Shown here one piece after another: positions 13,545 through 25,643 of a DNA stretch of 64,000 bases. Position 1 is the first letter of the stretch. Each line of letters opens with the position of its first letter. The notes under the pieces are model-generated. The model did no database searches, was not told the DNA's origin, and was given only the letters and a program-made list of their open reading frames with translations. Where the stretch lies: positions 5,589,501-5,653,500 of the forward strand of contig NC_088782.1 of the NCBI RefSeq assembly GCF_958450345.1, given 5' to 3'. This DNA comes from Calliphora vicina. Taxonomy: Eukaryota > Arthropoda > Insecta > Diptera > Calliphoridae. A program made the translations under genes and the position numbers.

Positions 13545-13910
13545 ACAATATTATTTATATGATTGTGTTAACCATAATATGTTTATGTTATCATTCACAT
13601 GATTTTTGCAGTCATATATATGATTGTAGTAAATAAATATATGTTTATGGCAATCATGCTCGTGATAAATAAATATATTATAATGTGTTGTTCTCAGATT
13701 ATGATAACCATATGCCGAAAATAACATAATATGGTAAATGCTTCATAAACATTTACTTATTTACTGCAACCATATATATAATTGCTGCAATCATGTGAAT
13801 CATAACCATAACATATTATGGTTACCGCAATCATATACATAATTACAGTGACCATAATATTGTTAAAAAGCTTGTAAAAATTAAATGGTTCAGTAAACAT
13901 GTACTGTTTT
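13545..13910. mobile_element. Palindromic TA-family element, ends eroded
   Basis: Carries the paired arms of the family ('gattgtgttaaccataatatgtttatg' type at the left and its inverse near 13800-13860) around a central 'gttctcagattatg' palindrome. The CAC-CAGAG termini are not recognisable, so the boundaries are approximate. Confidence 0.65.
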
Positions 13911-15356
13911 TAGCACGGTAATTGTAACATGATGTGGTTTCGAAAATCATATAAATGATTACATTGGGCATTTGTTATTGAATAACATGTAAATGTGATC
14001 ACTTACATTTGGATGTATTTGAAGAAGTATTTTCTTTTAAGATTTAATTCCATAATTTCGCATTTGTTGTGAATAGTTTTACGGTGAATCTTCAATAATA
14101 TGGATTAATATAAAACCTTAATTATTTACCACAAATCAACATTATGAAATTTTAGTTATATGAAAATCAATAAAGTAGCACCAAGTTTTGTTAGAAATTA
14201 ATTTTTAAACCATTTTGCCAAAATGTACTATTTGAATGTAATGAGAACGATTTGTATAAGATTAAGGAGCACCAATCAAACACTAACAAAACAATGTAGC
14301 AAAGTGTTATTAAACAATAAGAGAAACAAACAAAAAATCTACATTAACTAAAACATAAACAAACAAAAAACAAACCATTCTTCTAGAAAACGTAGTTGTT
14401 GTAGCCTAATTTGCTAAAAGATGCAAAACAAATGTTGTTGTAAAATTTTTAATAAAAGGAAACGGAAACACAAAAACAAAACAAGAATAAAAAAGAAATG
14501 AAAAATAAAAACTTTACAAAACAAGTATTTGTGAGAGGATTCTGTATAATTTTTGTTCATTTGTAAATACATAAAAACTAATCCAATCTTCTCTAATCTA
14601 ATAATATTTTATAAAAACATAATAACTAAAATAAATACATATGTAAATATACAATAAATATTAAATTAATCAAAACTTAATGTTGTATACAATATAATAT
14701 AATATTGTACATATATTTATTTATTTATTTACAACTAAAAAATAAGATTTATTAAACACATTGCCTGCCAAACTGTCTGTGTATGTGTTTTTATTTCATT
14801 ATTATTTATTTATTTTATTTTAAAATTTTTATTAAATGTTTTTACTGCTTTTTTAAGCTTAAATAATTTTATGATTTATAACTATAATTTACTTTTAAAA
14901 AATAAATACCAATAATATTCCAAATAATGCTTGTGATAATAATAATAATTCAATTGAATAAAAAAATGCATGTTTAAAATTTAAAGAAAAATTCAAAAGC
15001 ACGTTTCGTTTTATTTACAAATAAAATGTATAATTTATTTATAATTTAACAATTTTTACAATTTAATTTTATTTAATTTACATAAATTTGTTATCAATAG
15101 ACTTTAGTAAACAACATAACTAATACAATTATTTATATATTTTTTCTCTACCTTTTTTGCCTTTTTCCCCCTATTTAACTACAAAAAAACCAAAATACTA
15201 CTACAACAAATAAATAAATAAAATATTTGTTACACAAATAAACAAATAACAAAAACTTTAAATGGTTTTTTTGTTATAAAACTCACAAAAAACCAAAAAA
15301 CCAAAAATCAAAAAAAAAACTATTGATTGTTAATTGATAAATTAAACAATCTAAAG

Positions 15357-15583
15357 GACTTTACATTGGATTTTTACTTTCGTCAATTTTGGACCGATCC
15401 TCGTTTAGCGTATAGAAAACGACCTGGTGTAGAAACACTATCGGTTGGATCAGAGTTCATTAAAAATATTTGGGTACCTGACACCTTTTTCGTAAATGAA
15501 AAACAATCATATTTTCATATTGCCACAACCAGCAATGAATTCATACGTGTTCACCATTCTGGATCAATAACAAGAAGTATTAG
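15357..15583 (+). CDS. Rdl: Rdl exon 4 (227 nt), GABA-binding domain loops D, A and E
   Basis: Encodes 75 whole residues plus two bases of an Arg codon (D103-R178). Visible landmarks are DFTLDFYFRQFW (loop D with R111), WVPDTFFVNEK (loop A with F146) and EFIRVHHSGSITRSI (loop E with S176). The exon starts in phase 0 after aaag and ends AG before gtaaaag, with the split Arg completed by A in exon 5. The acceptor is preceded by A/T-rich sequence without a pyrimidine tract, but protein phase fixes the junction. R122 is AGA (15414-15416), the A-starting codon that ADAR recodes to Gly in Drosophila RDL. The sequence appears unchanged from the usual fly protein. Confidence 0.97.
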
Positions 15584-16384
15584 GTAAAAGCAACCAACAA
15601 CCAACAACATTTATTCAAAATTTATTAAACAAATTCAATTCCTTATTTCGTTTCATTAACTATTATTTTGTTTTGTTGTCTTTTATTAAAAAAAAAAAAA
15701 AAAATAAGAAAAAAACCAACAAAATAATATTATACATAACTATGAATGTCGTAAAAATTTTATTCTTAATTTCATTTATGATTTTCTGTTCAATCTTTTT
15801 AACTACTTAAACTCTAACTCTGTGTGTGTTTTTTGTGCAATCGATTAAAACCAAAAAAAGGTTAATTATTCAATTCATTGAGAAGAAAACACATTGAAAT
15901 TAAAACAATTAACTATTACTTACTATTACATAAAGAAATATATATTGATGTGGTTAATTACTTTCTTGATTTTTATTTACAAATTTCTAATTCTAAGCTA
16001 AAAATCATTTTCACTTTAAATTTGCTTTAAAAAAAAAAACAAAATATTCCTGTTTTTTTTGTTTCTTTAAATATTTTTCGTTAATGTTTTTGAAAAAGTG
16101 AAAAGGATTTTTTGTACAAGTGAGTTCAATTGGCGTTATTGTTTTTATTAAAGAGAAAATTAGCTTGTTTCTAAAACTTAAACATTTACCATCATTATCA
16201 CCTCATATATATAATCTACTAATCCTACCGACCCATAAACCTCACAATCTCTCTCTATAAATATATATATATACATACAAACATCTCTCTGTCTCGCTCA
16301 AAATCACTTTTCAAATTTTTATAATCAAATCATTTCTATTCTAAGCAGGGATGAAAATTTTAACAAAATTTAACATTTAATTTT

Positions 16385-16900
16385 TAAGGGTATATAGGAT
16401 TCGAATCCTATTGCTCTTCACCAAATTATACTTTAAAATAAATGTTTTTAGCAAAATTTTTTTTTCAAATTTTTTTTTAATTTATTAGTGAAAATTATTT
16501 TTTTTACAAAAAATTTTAAAAACTAAAAAAGAAATTTTTGGCAAGAAAAATATTTTTAAAAATTTCTTTTTTAATTTAAAATTTTTTTTTTTTTTGGTGA
16601 AATAAACTCTGGTTTAAAAATATTTTTCTAGAAAGATTTTTTGAAATATCTATCATTAGTCTATATTAATGACTTAGTAATCCAGATATGTATATATCAA
16701 AAATAGGTCAATAATCAAGGTTGTCCCGGTTTTATCCTTATATCTTAGTCATTTGTGGGTCGATTTTCTCGATTTTAAATGGCAACCAAACCGGGTCTAT
16801 AGCGGATGTTATTTGGGGGCTACGGAAAGTTGATTTCAATATACAGATGCAATGACGGAAATAGCTACCCTGAATATATAGACTTTGTGGGGTCATAAAT
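16385..16900 (-). mobile_element. HINE-B (DINE-1/mini-me-like) remnant, inverted
   Basis: Matches in reverse the 3' half of the element at 43598-45071: 'tatataggattcgaatcctat', 'cttcaccaaattatactttaaa', then 'gaaatatctatcattagtc' and 'gacttagtaatccagat', followed by 'gttgtcccggttt'. The (GTCT)n region and the 5' end are not evident. Related elements are non-coding rolling-circle derivatives. The right boundary is approximate. Confidence 0.65.
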
Positions 16901-17548
16901 GAAAAATGCTAAAAAAAAAAACAAATGGAATGAAAAACTTATATATTTATAATATTGAATATGTTCTTTTTTAAATCAATAAATGATGACTCGAAAAATC
17001 TTTAATTATTTTTGAAATGTAGTTCACATTTTGATTTTTTTATTACTTACTAAAAGAAAAGTAACCTTAAAAATAAAATTAAATTTTTGGATTTTTTCTG
17101 AAATATGATCTCCTCGAAAATGAGTTTTTTGATACGTCGCATGGGAAATTTGTCTCATGCCAAAAGCTATCAGAAAATCGATGGCACAATATCGATTGCT
17201 CGACTTTAGGTTTTGAATTTTAACCGCATGGCCAGAGGTCCCTAAAGTAGGACAAATCGGGTATGTTCAATTTTTAAAACGATCCTATTTCTTCGTCTCT
17301 GTTCCGATTTAAATAAAATTACATATATAGAACCTTCTCGTTTAGTTCTCTTATAACTTAGGAGATTTCCGCATTTGAAAATTAAATTTTCAAAATTTTT
17401 ACTTTTACCAAATATTTCCTGATTTTCTCCATTTATTTTTTATTGAACTAACAACAAATGTATATGTCAAATAAAAAAAAAAATAACTGTTTTAAAAACG
17501 TGACTTCAAAGTTGAATTTAAATATTTAAAAAAAACGATTTTTCTCTA

Positions 17549-17988
17549 CACGCAGAGAAAAAATATAGTTGGGCATGGTTACTGTAACCATTTCAATATT
17601 GTTACAAGTTTTTTAACTATATTATAGTCACAGTAACCATTTACATGATTGTGGTAACCATAATATGGTTAACTTACGATTCACATGATTGTAGCAACCA
17701 TATATATGGTTACAGTAAACATATATATGTTTGTGACAACCATTTATATGATGAAGGACTTATCATATTTTGGTGCTCTCGGCTTAAGGCTTATCATAAT
17801 CTGAGAACAACATATTATGATAAAATTATTCATCATAAATATGGTTGCCACAAACATATATTTGTTTACTGTAATCATATATATGGTTGATACAATCATG
17901 TGAATCGTAAATTAACCATATTATGGTTACCACAATCATGTAAATGGTTACTGTGACTATAATATTGTTAAAAATCTTGTAACAATAT
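17549..17988. mobile_element. Palindromic TA-family element, right terminus truncated
   Basis: The left end CACGCAGAGAAAAAATATAG is preceded by TA (17547-17548) and is identical to the end of the 59292 copy. Both long arms are present and highly similar to that copy, but the last roughly 50 bp of the right arm are missing, with 'atagtgtagtttttggg' after about 17985. An open frame across it is an artefact of the repeat and recurs at 59437-59682. Confidence 0.85.
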
Positions 17989-18449
17989 ATAGTGTAGTTT
18001 TTGGGAAAAAAGTACCATTGATCTCTTTAAGTTATCTTAAAAATTTCTAAAAAGATATATTAGAAATTTATACTTTTTGAAAAGCTAACTTTACACTTAA
18101 TATTCTAAATGAAAACAAGTTTTTAATTTGTTTACACCGAGGGGACCAGGTCCATTCAAAAAAGGCCTATTTTTTATGTAATATTCAAATTCGATATCAC
18201 CTTAGATGGCCCAATATGTTTCAATTATTTTGTAAAGGATTCCGATAACCCCGCTCCTGGTAAGGATATTATAGCGAAAAATACTAAAAAAATACCATTT
18301 TCAACACTTTTTTGTGAATTGCAGGATTCTTGATAACAAATTTCAAAATTTCTTTTTATTTTTACATTTCCAATAGAAAAATATATATACATACATATGT
18401 AACTATAAAACTTCATAAATATTCATAAATAAAAACCATGATACAACCA

Positions 18450-18725
18450 TTAGAAGGTAGAATCACTAGGGAGAGAGTTTAAAATGCTATGCCTTGTTAC
18501 GTCAAATAATAGAAAAATAAAAAACAGAAATCCAAAAATACCAATAATAACAAATGAAAATTGAGAAATATTTTGTTTATATTTGAAATACAGTTCAATA
18601 TAATCGGAGTCATTGAAATGATGCATGCAAATCCGTGAGTGTTTCTTCAGCTCAACACCGCAGGCTGCACTCCATTCTTTAATTTTATTTTCAAGACATT
18701 TTATAAATCTTACGTCATTGTTCAA
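18450..18725 (-). pseudogene. Possible THAP-domain coding remnant
   Basis: On the minus strand the open segment contains IKEWSAACGVELKKHS followed by RICMHHFNDSDYIEL. This resembles the second half of a THAP DNA-binding domain: a conserved Trp, then the zinc-binding Cys-X2-His of 'IC..HF..DDY'. It is especially like the HFNDS segment of P-element transposase. The N-terminal Cys pair is not evident upstream. After DYIEL the frame runs into hydrophobic AT-rich sequence that may be an intron, with HSILNSLPSDSTF beyond. No other transposase region is recognisable. It lies among transposon remnants, so a decayed P-like or THAP-carrying element fits best. A chance match is possible. Confidence 0.4.
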
Positions 18726-19124
18726 ATAAACATTTAAATTGAATTTAAAATATTTTTCAATTTAGTTAATTTTTGATGTTTTTTTTTCAATTGTACTTTT
18801 ATTTTTTATTTTATATTAGTCTGACAATTCAAGGCATGTAGAATTGAGAACATATTTTGTAGTGATTCTGCCTTTTATTGTTATATTATGAATAAAAACC
18901 TAATTTCAATTTGAAAATTTTTATGTTTTTTACGTAAAAATAAAAATTGAGAAAAAGTCAAAAAATTTAAATTTGGGACCCTCGAAAATGATTTTTTTGA
19001 TATGTAGTAGTGGAACATGTAATAGGATCATAAAATTTTAAGGATTCTTTTCAAATTTATTCACAATTTAAAATTTTAAAATTCAATCATTCAAAAAAAG
19101 AACATTAACTAATCAATTTTATGT

Positions 19125-19360
19125 ATGTATGTATGCGAATTCACTTAATTAAGAATAAATTCGAAAAGAATCCATTGATTTTTATGACCTAGACCACATT
19201 TTGTTGCTATTATATGTGGCTTTGCTATAAAGTAATAAATGTGAACAATTTCAGCCGTTTTCGATTTTTCATGATTTTTTAAAATTCTTAAATTTGTTAT
19301 TATAAATCCGAAACTACTGAGCCGTTAAAAACGCAATATACAAACGACTTAAAGAATATG
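19125..19360 (+). repeat. Single diverged unit of the 367-bp-type repeat
   Basis: Contains 'gcgaattcacttaatt', 'gtggctttgctataaagtaa', 'cagccgttttcgatttttca' and 'ccgaaactactgagcc' in the same order and spacing as the tandem units at 49880-50880. In both places a palindromic TA-family arm follows shortly after (19605-19740 here, 51040-51254 there). Confidence 0.7.
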
Positions 19361-19604
19361 TAGATCTCAATTTTTCCAAGTTTACTTTAATAATATCGGA
19401 CTAAACGTTTTTGAGTAATCATTAATTATGTAAAGAAACGTCTAAAAAAAATCACAATTTTACATAAAAATTTAAAAAAAAAACCTCTACATAGAATTTA
19501 AAATTTGGACCATATTTGTACTATTGGAACCACAATACATCAAAGTTGTGTAGTGGTTTAAAAAGTCTCAAAATTTTTTTTTCGATTTTGTTGTCCTGTG
19601 TTAT

Positions 19605-19740
19605 AGTTTACATACTATGAGAACAACATATTATGATATAGTGATTCATATATTTATTTACTAAAATCATATAGTATATGATTGCTACAATCATGTGAAT
19701 GGTAACTTAAATATATTATGGTTACCGCAATCATACAATA
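19605..19740. mobile_element. Single right-hand arm of a palindromic TA-family element
   Basis: The sequence 'gagaacaacatattatg' followed by 'gattgctacaatcatgtgaa' and 'ttatggttaccgcaatcata' matches the right arm of the family. The outer terminus is missing. It follows a copy of the 367-bp repeat, so it may be the right end of a composite element like 49541-51254. Confidence 0.6.
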
Positions 19741-21106
19741 AACTAGCTTTAAACAAAATGTAATGCAGAAAAGCGCTTATCATCGGCGTAAAGATTAAAG
19801 TAAAAAAATAGTTTTTTTTAATATTAAATAGTATATAATTGTCAATGCATTAAAAATACTTGTAAAATAAACATTTTTCATCCCTGCTGCAACAAAGCAT
19901 GTTCATAATTTATAATTTTATTTTTTTATTTATCAACTACTACAAAACTACAACAAATACGTTAACATTTATAAAGAATGAAAAAAAAAAAGAACAACAG
20001 CAAAAACATTATCAACAACAACAACAAAAATCAAATATAACATAAAAGTATAAAGTGTGTTTTGCTACACCATAAAAAGGTTTGACTAATGGAGAAATTT
20101 CTGCTAAAAAAAATGCTAAAAGAACACATTAAAGGGAATTTCTCCAGATTTAATTTTTCTACTACCTTAAAACAAGAATCTGTCCAAAAATCCCTCTCCA
20201 CAAGAACTAAACTAAAAAAAAAATTATATAAAATAACTAAAAGAAACCAAAGACTTTATAAAGCTAACAAATACTAGACTCTCGAAAACAAAGAGTAAAA
20301 AGGATTCTACTAAAAGGCTAAGCAATTGTAAGTTTGTTTTAAAAAACATAATTATTAATAATAATAATAATGAAAAAAGGCCAAAGAAAAAGTAAGTATA
20401 AAAATACAATAAACTACATATAATAACTACAAACATACAAAAAGCAATTTCAAACAAAGTGCATATAAATAAAAACAATAACGCAGCTAAGTTATGTAAA
20501 GTTCTTTTTAAAAGATTTAAAATCAAAACTATTAATTAGTTCCCCTCTAGTTATCAAAGTATCGAAACTACTTAACTACACATGTATGAATGTTGTAATG
20601 AATCAAACCAATATATAGTTATCCTCCTTTTTTTTAATTTCTCTCACACACTAACTCTTTAACTATCTAACTATCTATCTATCTCTCTTTCTCTAACTCT
20701 CTATTTTCGTACATCACGTTTTTAATTTTAGTTTTATTTCAAAAAAAAAAAAACATGAATTTTCGTTAATTTCATCCAATTGAACTCGCTAAATATCATC
20801 ACAAATTGTCTAGTATGAAACTAAACTAAACTAAACAAACTTGTATTTCGCTCTCTTAAGTAACACTTGCCTCTGTAAAACCAAAAAAATAAAAAATATC
20901 TTATATTAATATTAAAATATAAAAAAACAAATAACTTTTTAACCTGTATGTTTTTGGTAATGTCTCGTAAATTGTTTAGCTATAAGCTAAAAGCTTTAAA
21001 TGTTTTCTATTTATTTAATTTATTACAAAAACATAAATATTTATTAATAATTTATCTATATTTCTGTTTCTTTCTCTCTTGATCATCATGTAAATATTTC
21101 TCTTAG

Positions 21107-21189
21107 ATTGACTATTACTGCATCGTGTCCCATGAATCTGCAATACTTTCCTATGGATCGCCAATTGTGTCACATTGAAATCGAAAGTT
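21107..21189 (+). CDS. Rdl: Rdl exon 5 (83 nt), Cys-loop
   Basis: Encodes L179-S205 (LTITASCPMNLQYFPMDRQL then CHIEIES). It contains the defining Cys-loop of the receptor family, two Cys separated by 13 residues (CPMNLQYFPMDRQLC), and the loop B residues E204 and S205 that contact GABA. The first base completes Arg178 and the last T begins Phe206. The acceptor is ttctcttag and the donor is a consensus gtaagt at 21190, the best donor in the window. An 83-nt exon here is standard for GABA-A-type receptor genes. Confidence 0.97.
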
Positions 21190-21935
21190 GTAAGTACCTG
21201 TTTTTATTCATATTATTATTATCATTATGTATACTTATCTATTATCTATTACAACTATTATTACCTAAACAAACAACCAAACAATTTTTTAATAAAACAT
21301 TACACTCTATACAAAAAAATTTAGTTTTATGAAAGTAAACAAAAAAATCAAATAAACTCATTCAGAATAAAAGAATTATGTAAAATAGAAAGAAGTCCTT
21401 AGAAACTTGTTAAAAAAATTGTTAAAACAATTCTATAGTGTAGGTACTGTTCGTATGCGTGATATTTTGCAATTAAATATTAATCATACGCCTCAGATGC
21501 AATAATACTTGTATTTCGATAATGTTATATTGACAACTCGTAACTTAAAATTTGTTTCCAAAATGAGATAATTATATTCAACAATCTCTTCATCATACAA
21601 TATGAAGAAATGTTGTTACGTGTTGTTAATATTTATGTTAGTATTTGTATCCTAGAAATTATTTTAATACTTGAGAAAACTATTGATTTCCATTGCTATG
21701 ATATATTATAACTGGATCAAGTTAAGTCAGTTTTTAAGGCCTGCACAGAAAAAATTATATTTCAATTCAAAAATTTATCTCATATTGAACTGGTTTCAAT
21801 TATTTCATAATTAAATCAAGTATTCATTTGCTCAAAAACAAAATTTCTTGATATATTTTATTGAATTTTGAGTTTTGAATTTGATTATTTTGACAATTGA
21901 ATATACAATTTTGGTTATTGGTTGAATTTCAAATA

Positions 21936-22031
21936 CAAAAATTATTGAATAGATAATTTTCGTAATTGAAACACAAAAAATAACAAAAATGTGTTTTCAA
22001 TTACGAAAATTATCTATTCAATAATTTTTGT
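21936..22031. repeat. Near-perfect AT-rich hairpin
   Basis: Arms of about 40 bp ('acaaaaattattgaatagat', 'aattttcgtaattgaaacac') are almost exactly inverted around a short 'aaaaaataacaaaa' loop. A fragment of the palindromic TA family ('aaacatattatggttactgt') follows at 22050. It could be a tiny foldback element, but no TSD could be established. Confidence 0.6.
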
Positions 22032-22459
22032 TATATATGGATGGTACAGATAAACATATTATGGTTACTGTAAACATGAAGAAATATAATTTTTCTCTTA
22101 ATCCTGTGGCCCACCAATGTGATAATGTAGTTCTTCTTAAATGAGTACTGTTTTTTTGGAAATTCCAAATGGTTTAACCTTCATCTCATTCTTTTGTCAG
22201 AAACCACATAAAAAGAATAATTAATTATTTAACGTTTCCTGCCACATCTACAAACCCGATGATAAACAATGTAATAATGTTTCTTAACTCAACGAGCATC
22301 TGTTAAACACTAAATTGTTCATTGTTGAAAAAGCAGATCTGCTGTATATCGAAATCTTGTCAAGAGATGAACGACATTGAGAATGAATCAAGACATGTTA
22401 CCCTAGAGATACTTACTCAACGAACGTCTGTCTGCCACACAAATGGTTCAAGAATCATT

Positions 22460-22560
22460 GTTGCACATATCGTATGTGTGGAAAACCACGCACCAGGGTA
22501 AACAATGTAAGATTTTTTTAAGGTTGAGATAAAGGTTAAATTCAATGCCCTTTAATTCAA
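22460..22560. repeat. Dispersed repeat also present at 46935-47025
   Basis: The block 'cgtatgtgtggaaaaccacg' and 'agggtaaacaatgtaag', then 'gaggttaaa-ttcaatgc', is matched by 'cgtatgtgtggaaaacaaca' and 'agggtaaacaacgtgtg' at 46935-47025. Related GTGTGGAAA pieces occur at 46563 and 46690. Ends and class are unknown. Confidence 0.5.
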
Positions 22561-22841
22561 TTCAAATTATTCATAACTCTTAAGACTTATGTGGAATCTG
22601 CTACCTGCCAACGTATTTCCGGCGGAATAGAATATTTATCAATTCAAGTCAAACGTCAGCAAACACTACTTCCTCTTTCCTCCTTCTCACAACTTTATTT
22701 CCTAACATCAACACAATGCACTGCATATATAGGGGTATCCCCTGAGTGTTGGTTATAAAAAAAAAATACCATGTGAGATGTCGCCCCTCCCCAACATGGT
22801 ACGATCCAAAATTTGATTCCAGACAGATTGGCTGGTGTTTT

Positions 22842-23506
22842 TATACCCTACACCACCATAGTGGGGAGGGTATAATGCGTTTGTGCAGATGTTTGTAACG
22901 CCCAAAAATATTAGTCTAACACCCACCTTAAAGTATACCGATCGACTTAGAATCACTTTCTGAGTCGATTAAACGATGTCCGTCCGTCCGTCTGGTCGGC
23001 TGGCTGGCTGTCCATGTAAACCTTGTGCGCAGAGTACAGGTCACAATTTTGAAGATATTTCGATGAAATTTGGTACATATTATTTTTTCAGCTCAAGGGC
23101 CAAACCTATTGAAACTGGCTGAAATCGGTCCATTATTTCACCTAGCCCCCATACAAATGTCCTCCCGAAATTGGACTTTATCGGTCATAAATGTTTAATT
23201 TATATATGTATCTCCACAAATTCCGCTCCAAATAAGTTTTATATACACTTTAACGTGCATAAATCGCTTAAAAATGTTGGTAAACACAAAAAATTCAACA
23301 TAGTTAACTTTAATATAGACATAAATCACACGACCAAATTTCATGGTGATCGGTCCATAATTGGGCATAGCTCCCATATAAGGCCCACTTCCGAAAATCA
23401 CTCAAAAATATAAATTATTGAAATTTTAAAAGAAAAATGTTTTTGCTCTTTTACTTAGTGTAGGGTATTATATGGTTGGGCTTGACCGACCATACTTCCT
23501 TACTTG
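22842..23506 (+). mobile_element. HINE-A: DINE-1/mini-me-like rolling-circle element
   Basis: Begins tataccctacaccaccatag and ends with a hairpin (ggttgggcttgaccgacc) followed by atacttccttacttg and a T-run. An internal gtccgtccgtctggtcggc tract is the (GTCY)n proto-microsatellite characteristic of dipteran mini-me/DINE-1 elements, which are non-autonomous Helentron derivatives inserting at TT. It is non-coding; open frames on both strands are fortuitous. The same family occurs at 53038-53778 (minus), 53787-54109 (partial) and 58859-61102 (interrupted). Confidence 0.8.
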
Positions 23507-24285
23507 TTTTTTATAGTTTTTGAAATTTAAAACAGAGCTTACGATCTCTATATTTGGTCAGAATCTTTTCCTGATTTACTGCCTGTGTAATTCTATGTGA
23601 CTTAAATTGTATGCCTCTTAACTCAACGAACGTCTATCAGGAGTTTTTACAAATCATTGGGTGCACTGCTAGGTCCAACGCATAAACACCTTGATAAAGA
23701 GCTCGATCTGTCTCATTTCCTGTCGGACAAGGCTTTGTCAATTAGCACAGCCAATCGATCATCACTAACTTTTTGGGTACTAACAGCACCTTTGCTTTTC
23801 CGATATTTTCCACTAGCAAAAACATCAGCCATTTAGCCAATAATCCTCGATCAATTTTTCATTTAAACAACAGCCATCATATGATAACTCAAGGTTCCTA
23901 TCGATACTGACAGCTGTGAGTATAAAACTCCGCAAGTTTTTAATTACTTTAAACCTTAAATACCAACTCAGCTATAAAATGTATTAAATGAAATGATGGC
24001 CTCTTCGTAAAATATATATATTGAATATTTTGTATACTGTATAAATTGCCAGACATTCTATACATGGTTAGCTGTCCCTACTTATATACATTTTCCAACA
24101 TTCCCTCTACAATTGGATGTACCAAAGATTATCACCTCAGTGACAGCATTTTCCCTAGAAAAAATCTTTCGGCGGCGGCAAACAAGCTAAAACAACAAGG
24201 ACTACAAGGGCAGGTCCGTGACTTTCTTCTCTTATCACAGGATAAAAAAAATATTTTACTTTTCAAACATTTGTCGAAATCACCA

Positions 24286-24623
24286 AAATAAGGCCCAGCC
24301 ATTTGTGCAGGTTTGGATACAACGGGGCTAAATCCGTAGAATAGGATGAATGAGAGAGTAATTCGTAGCCTAATTCATGGATTTGTTACATTGTCCTGAT
24401 GGAAAAGAAATTTTTTTTTGAAACACTCATTAAATTGACCCAATAAGCGTTTGATTAATTTACTCTTTTGACTAGCCTCCAGAACGTTCGGCATCTTCTG
24501 TGCTTGTATGACCACAATGAAATTCAGTAAACAACTGTATTATCATTGAAACTGATGGTACTATTTATCAAGCTTAGCCTATATTTGACTGTTCGATGAT
24601 AGATGAAATTCCCTATTTTCCAT
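24286..24623 (-). pseudogene. Internally deleted mariner transposase remnant
   Basis: On the minus strand the reading starts MENREFH (ATG at 24623). It reaches FTEFHCGHTSTEDAERSGG, matching the mariner helix-turn-helix region (F..FKRG..STEDGERSGRP), then jumps to FLFHQDN and HELGYELLSHSSYSTDLAP, the block holding the third catalytic Asp. The central region with the first two Asp residues is deleted and frames are interrupted. It is distinct from the subfamily at 11450-11860 and 30430-31195, nearer the classical mauritiana-type sequence. It is not functional. Confidence 0.75.
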
Positions 24624-25618
24624 TTTCTCCTCAAACACAAACTAAATGATGCAGCTTGTTCAAAATTTGACAAGAGTCAATTGACATATGCCTGTTGACA
24701 GGAGCAGTGTTTTCCTTTCTGTTAAAAGGCGAGAAATTCAAAAATAATTTGACTTATTGACCCGCTTGAAATACTTATTTTAGAAAAACTTATATTTTAA
24801 CAAAAACCTTAAAAAATTCCCATCAGATTTTTAGGTAATTGTGTTACATTTCCTCATAAAATTATCTTTGACTAAATTAGACCCATTAAAACAATATTTT
24901 GATTCAATTTTCCTCAAATTTCAAAGTTATTTTATGGAATTTAGTAATATACTAAGTTGAAATACTTACAATATTGATGCTAACTATATACTATATAATT
25001 GCTTTATATTCAAAACTCTACTAAGGACTTCTTTCTATGCCAACTATTTATTCTTTTCTAAAAAGCCATAACAAAAATCTCGCGCTGTTTGTTCGTTAAA
25101 TATACGTTTTTCAACACATTAGAAATCAAATCAAACAACAAAAGACCAACACAGAAAAAAAATAAACCCAAACTCTATATAAATTGAAAAAATTAGAAAT
25201 CAGTTTTATTTTCAGAAAAAAAATAAAACAAAAAAAATGAGAAAACTTTTACTTTTTCTAAACTGGCACTAAATACCACTTGCTTTTTTTAATAAAAAAA
25301 TTCCAATAAAAACAAAACCCGAACTAAAACCAAATAAACTAAAAATAAAGAAATGAAAAAGCTACTACTACTACTACTATTTTTATAAAAATTAAGAGAA
25401 AAATAATAAAACTCGTAAAATCAAATTAAATTAAATTAAATAAATGTTTAAAATATTCTTTTTTATAATTTCCTTTATTTAATTGATTTTGTGTTAATTT
25501 TTTTGCCGTATAACTTTAATGTGTTTTTTTAGTTAAAAAATAGCCGAAAATGTTTAAAAAAAATGTGATGAAATGAAATTTTTATTTAAAAATTTAAAGA
25601 AAATAATAATAAATATAA

Positions 25619-25643
25619 TGTTAATGTTAATGTTAATGTTAAA
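25619..25643. repeat. (TTAATG)n tandem repeat
   Basis: About four perfect hexamer units in AT-rich intron. Confidence 0.85.

Larger units (their letters stand above)
927..15356 (+). other. Rdl: Rdl intron between exons 3 and 4 (about 14.4 kb)
   Basis: Starts with donor gtacat and ends with acceptor aaag at 15353-15356, which lacks a clear polypyrimidine tract. It holds CT-rich tracts (1570-1597, 1918-1955), two hAT-type elements (4070-6139, 12245-13156), palindromic TA elements (6193-8068, 9118-9543, 13545-13910) and a mariner remnant (11450-11860). The stretches 1000-4060, 8100-9100, 9550-11440 and 13950-15350 are simple AT-rich DNA in which I see no gene. Confidence 0.85.
15584..21106 (+). 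other. Rdl: Rdl intron between exons 4 and 5 (about 5.5 kb)
   Basis: Runs from donor gtaaaag to acceptor tctcttag at 21099-21106, which has a good pyrimidine tract. It contains an A-run at 15690-15705, an inverted HINE-B remnant, a palindromic TA element, a THAP-like coding remnant, one 367-bp-type repeat unit and a further palindromic arm. 19900-21050 is simple AT-rich sequence with no gene seen. Confidence 0.85.

Noticed and set aside
17645..17890. 81-residue open frame, nearly repeated at 59437-59682 on the other strand
   Set aside because: It falls in the arms of the palindromic TA element; the similarity is repeat DNA, not a conserved protein.
16346..19886. Calling one 3.5-kb element from the CAGGGATGAAAA inverted pair
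   Set aside because: The 8-bp flanks (attctaag and ctgcaaca) do not match, so the pair may be coincidental; kept only as context for the THAP-like remnant.
23171..23413. Open frames on both strands, similar to those at 53143-53453
   Set aside because: They lie inside HINE-A copies, which are non-coding; conservation is due to the repeat family.
24046..24291. 81-residue frame next to the mariner relic
   Set aside because: No recognisable motif, opposite strand to the transposase remnant; probably fortuitous.
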